NCBI GenBank assembly: GCA_001189345.1
Contig: LFKV01000048.1
Coordinates: 149,593-213,592, forward strand
Source of the DNA: Candidatus Paraburkholderia kirkii
Lineage (GTDB): Bacteria; Pseudomonadota; Gammaproteobacteria; Burkholderiales; Burkholderiaceae
DNA length: 64,000 nt
Reading direction: 5' to 3'
Shown here in pieces: positions 61,488-64,000 of the stretch (within the stretch, counting starts at the first letter, position 1; each line of letters opens with the position of its first letter). Under the pieces are notes generated by a model. That model ran no database searches and was not told the origin of the DNA. It saw nothing but the letters and a program-made list of their open reading frames with translations. The position numbers and the translations under genes were made by a program.

Positions 61488-61998
61488 TCACTCCGCGATC
61501 ATGGCCGCCGCCTGCCGATACCACGTCGCCAGGTAGGGCGGAATGTAGAGTCCCAGCATCAGGCAGGCGCCGAGATGGACGAACACGGGCAGCAACGCCG
61601 GCGGGTGCTCGAGCGCCTTGACCGTCGTCTCCCCGAACACCATGCCCGCACGCGTACGAAGATGGCCGCGAACGCGGCAGCAAGCGCGAGCAGCAGGAAA
61701 GGCGTGGCCCACGGGAGCTTGCTCATCGCGATCGTCAGGATCAGGAACTCGCTCGCGAAGACGCCGAACGGCGGCATGCCCAGGATGGCGAGCGCGCCGA
61801 GCATCATGCCCCAGCCGACGGTCGGACTCACGCGCAGCAACCCGCGAATGTCGTCGATTGCCTGGGTGCCGGCCTTCTGGGCCGCATGGCCGACGGTGAA
61901 GAAGATCGCCGACTTCACCAGCGAATGGACCGTCATGTGAAGCAGCCCTGCGAAGGTGGCGATGGGGCCGCCAAGCCCGAAGGCGAACGGCTGTGGCG
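61488..61998 (-). pseudogene. HyfF/NuoN-like membrane subunit, 3' fragment with a frameshift
   Basis: Only the C-terminal part of an antiporter-like subunit remains. FAFGLGGPIATFAGLLHMTVHSLVKSAIFFTVGHAAQ includes the conserved His/Lys of the proton path; IDDIRGLLRVSPTVGWGMML and LAILGMPPFGVFASEFLIL follow. A shift near 61660 separates the last helix (GMVFGETTVKALE, FVHLGACLMLGLYIPPYLATWY). The 5' part is cut at about 61998 by the IS21-type end. It stops 3 bp before the large-subunit start. Confidence 0.85.
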
Positions 61999-62228
61999 CG
62001 ACAATCCGGATGAGAGACGCGCGACAATCAAGTTGAGAATGTCGCGGCAGAAATGCTGATGCCGATGTTGATTGACGCTGGCAAGCGTTTATTGATTGAC
62101 GCGCGGAGTTGATTGACGCGGGCGAGTGGGTGTTGCGCGACAATCAAGATGAGAATGTGGTGGCGGGAAGGTGATGCTGCGGTTGATTGACGCGGCTAGC
62201 TTTGCCTGCGAGCCGCGCGTCAATCAGG
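61998..62228. repeat. Cluster of short repeats at the IS21 right end
   Basis: An 11-12-bp motif GCG(A/T)CAATCAAG occurs in direct form at 61998, 62021, 62137 and 62217 and in inverted form (TTGATTGACGC) at 62068, 62092, 62109 and 62183. IS21 ends are known to carry several repeated transposase-binding sites; eight here, in both orientations, is more than usual. Confidence 0.75.
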
Positions 62229-62242
62229 ACGAGAACAGCGGA

Positions 62243-63093
62243 TCATTCGGTGAGGTCGATGCCGTGCTGATGCTCCTGTGTCGGTGGCACACCAACGTTC
62301 TTTGGTGTCGCTCTACTGGCCGGGCGTCCCGGTCCCTGCTGCTTGGGCTGCAGGGCAGTACGGCGACGGTAGCTTTCGACGTTCAGCTCAAAGATGGTCG
62401 AGTGGTGGACCAGCCGGTCGACGGCGGCCACCGTCATGGCCCGGTCGGGGAAAACCTTGTCCCATTCGCCAAACGGCTGGTTGGCCGTTATGCAAAGGGA
62501 ACGGCGCTCATACCTGGCGCTGATGAGCTCGAACAGCACCGACGTCTCTGCCTGATCCTTGCTGACATATGCGAAATCGTCCAGGATGACCAGGTCGAAG
62601 CGATCCAGCCGGTTGACGGCGGACTCCAGCGCGAGCTCGCGGCGCGCGACCTGCAACCGTTGCACGAGGTCGGTAGTGCGAGCGAAGAAGACCTTCCAGC
62701 CCTTCTCCAGCAGGCTCAGTCCGATCGCCGACGACAGGTACGATTTGCCCCCTCCGCTAGGCCCTAGAAGAATCAGGTTGGTGCCGTTACGCAACCAGCC
62801 GTCGCCCGCGCAAAGCGCCGAGACGTGCGCGCGCGACACCATTGGCACCGCGTCGAAATTGAAGTTCTCCAGTGTCTTGCCCGGCAGCAGCTTTGCGTCC
62901 CTGAGGTGACGTTCGATTCGGCGTCGATCGCGCTCGGCGATCTCGTGTTCGGCCAGCGCCATCGGCAGGCGCGCTGCCGGCCATCCTTCCGTGTCGGAGC
63001 GCTCAGCAAAGCTGGACCAGATCTGCTTGATGGCGGGCAGCCGCAAATCGTTGAGCAGCAGCGACAGGCGGGTGGCGTTGATGTCGAGACCAT
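62243..63093 (-). pseudogene. istB: IS21 helper ATPase IstB, early frameshift
   Basis: AAA+ ATPase that directs the IstA transposase to targets. The body from LSLLLNDLRLPAIKQIWSSFAERSD is complete: AEHEIAERDRRRIERHL, Walker A LGPSGGGKSYL, Walker B LVILDDFAYVSK, sensor CITANQPFGEWDKVFPD, AVDRLVHHSTIFEL. The expected start (MVSTSTPPA at 63093, just after istA) is one base out of frame with it (shift near 63070). A TTG at 63046 inside the good frame could give a 267-residue protein lacking the N-terminal strand. Confidence 0.82.
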
Positions 63094-63095
63094 GC

Positions 63096-64000
<905 letters not shown>

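Noticed and set aside
34974..62000. Programmed frameshifting or stop-codon recoding as a general explanation of the broken genes
   Set aside because: Breaks occur at unrelated sequences, in both shift directions, with in-frame TGA and TAG and with deletions; no common slippery site or stimulatory structure. Only the IS5 transposase is a credible case.
62171..62767. A 198-codon plus-strand frame at the IS21 end
   Set aside because: It is antisense to istB and begins in the repeat cluster; no protein features.

Overview
The window is high-GC DNA from a member of the Burkholderiaceae. ftsK-lolA, serS, minCDE, ubiE/ubiJ/ubiB and the 1.36-kaa FAD/Fe-S oxidoreductase all look Burkholderia/Caballeronia-like. 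The most striking property is uneven decay. Housekeeping genes (trxB, ftsK, lolA, rarA, serS, map, minCDE, aspS, ubiB, ubiE, ilvA) are open from end to end. More than 20 accessory genes carry frameshifts, in-frame stop codons, internal deletions or lost starts and stops. Five insertion-sequence families are present (IS630 twice, IS66, IS5, IS3, IS21). This pattern is expected of a genome in reductive evolution, such as the host-restricted leaf-nodule Caballeronia/'Candidatus Burkholderia' symbionts. The species assignment is inference only.

Layout. 0-16 kb: trxB (cut by the edge), ftsK, lolA, an exported pilin-like protein, a broken LysR gene divergent from an agmatinase-family gene, a broken NCS1 permease, rarA, serS, tRNA-Ser(CGA), a small lipoprotein, map, a GNAT acetyltransferase and minCDE. 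16-20 kb: an IS cluster between minE and aspS, with an IS66 element carrying an IS630 copy inside a 66-bp palindrome, followed by an IS5-type element. 20-33 kb: a long minus-strand run from an FAD/Fe-S oxidoreductase through HIT, DUF971, ubiE, Tim44-like, ubiJ, ubiB, a ruined methyltransferase, a ruined FmdB-type protein and DUF502 to aspS. 33-37 kb: ilvA, a broken 5'-nucleotidase and queF.

37-62 kb is mostly accessory DNA in decay: a DUF3857/transglutaminase-like gene with two in-frame stops, a D-amino-acid catabolism cluster (ridA, D-aminoacylase, MurR/RpiR regulator, broken D-serine/threonine-type PLP enzyme), a MarR/EmrB pair, EcsC and esterase pseudogenes, a CHRD gene split after its start codon by an IS3 element, a broken porin, a second broken LysR, a sensor-kinase remnant, the second IS630 copy, a broken GlxA-type regulator, bluB, a copC pair, a FrnE-like protein whose CPWC motif has become CPWY, nnrU/tetR, and the remnant of a hydrogenase-4-like (complex-I-family) operon. 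62-64 kb is an IS21 element running off the right edge.

Surviving genes fall into cell division (ftsK, minCDE), translation (serS, aspS, map, tRNA-Ser, queF for queuosine), ubiquinone biosynthesis (ubiE, ubiJ, ubiB), lipoprotein sorting (lolA), isoleucine synthesis (ilvA), redox (trxB) and cobamide lower-ligand synthesis (bluB). Transport, sensing, detoxification and regulation are being lost. No phage, CRISPR array, toxin system or secondary-metabolite cluster was seen.
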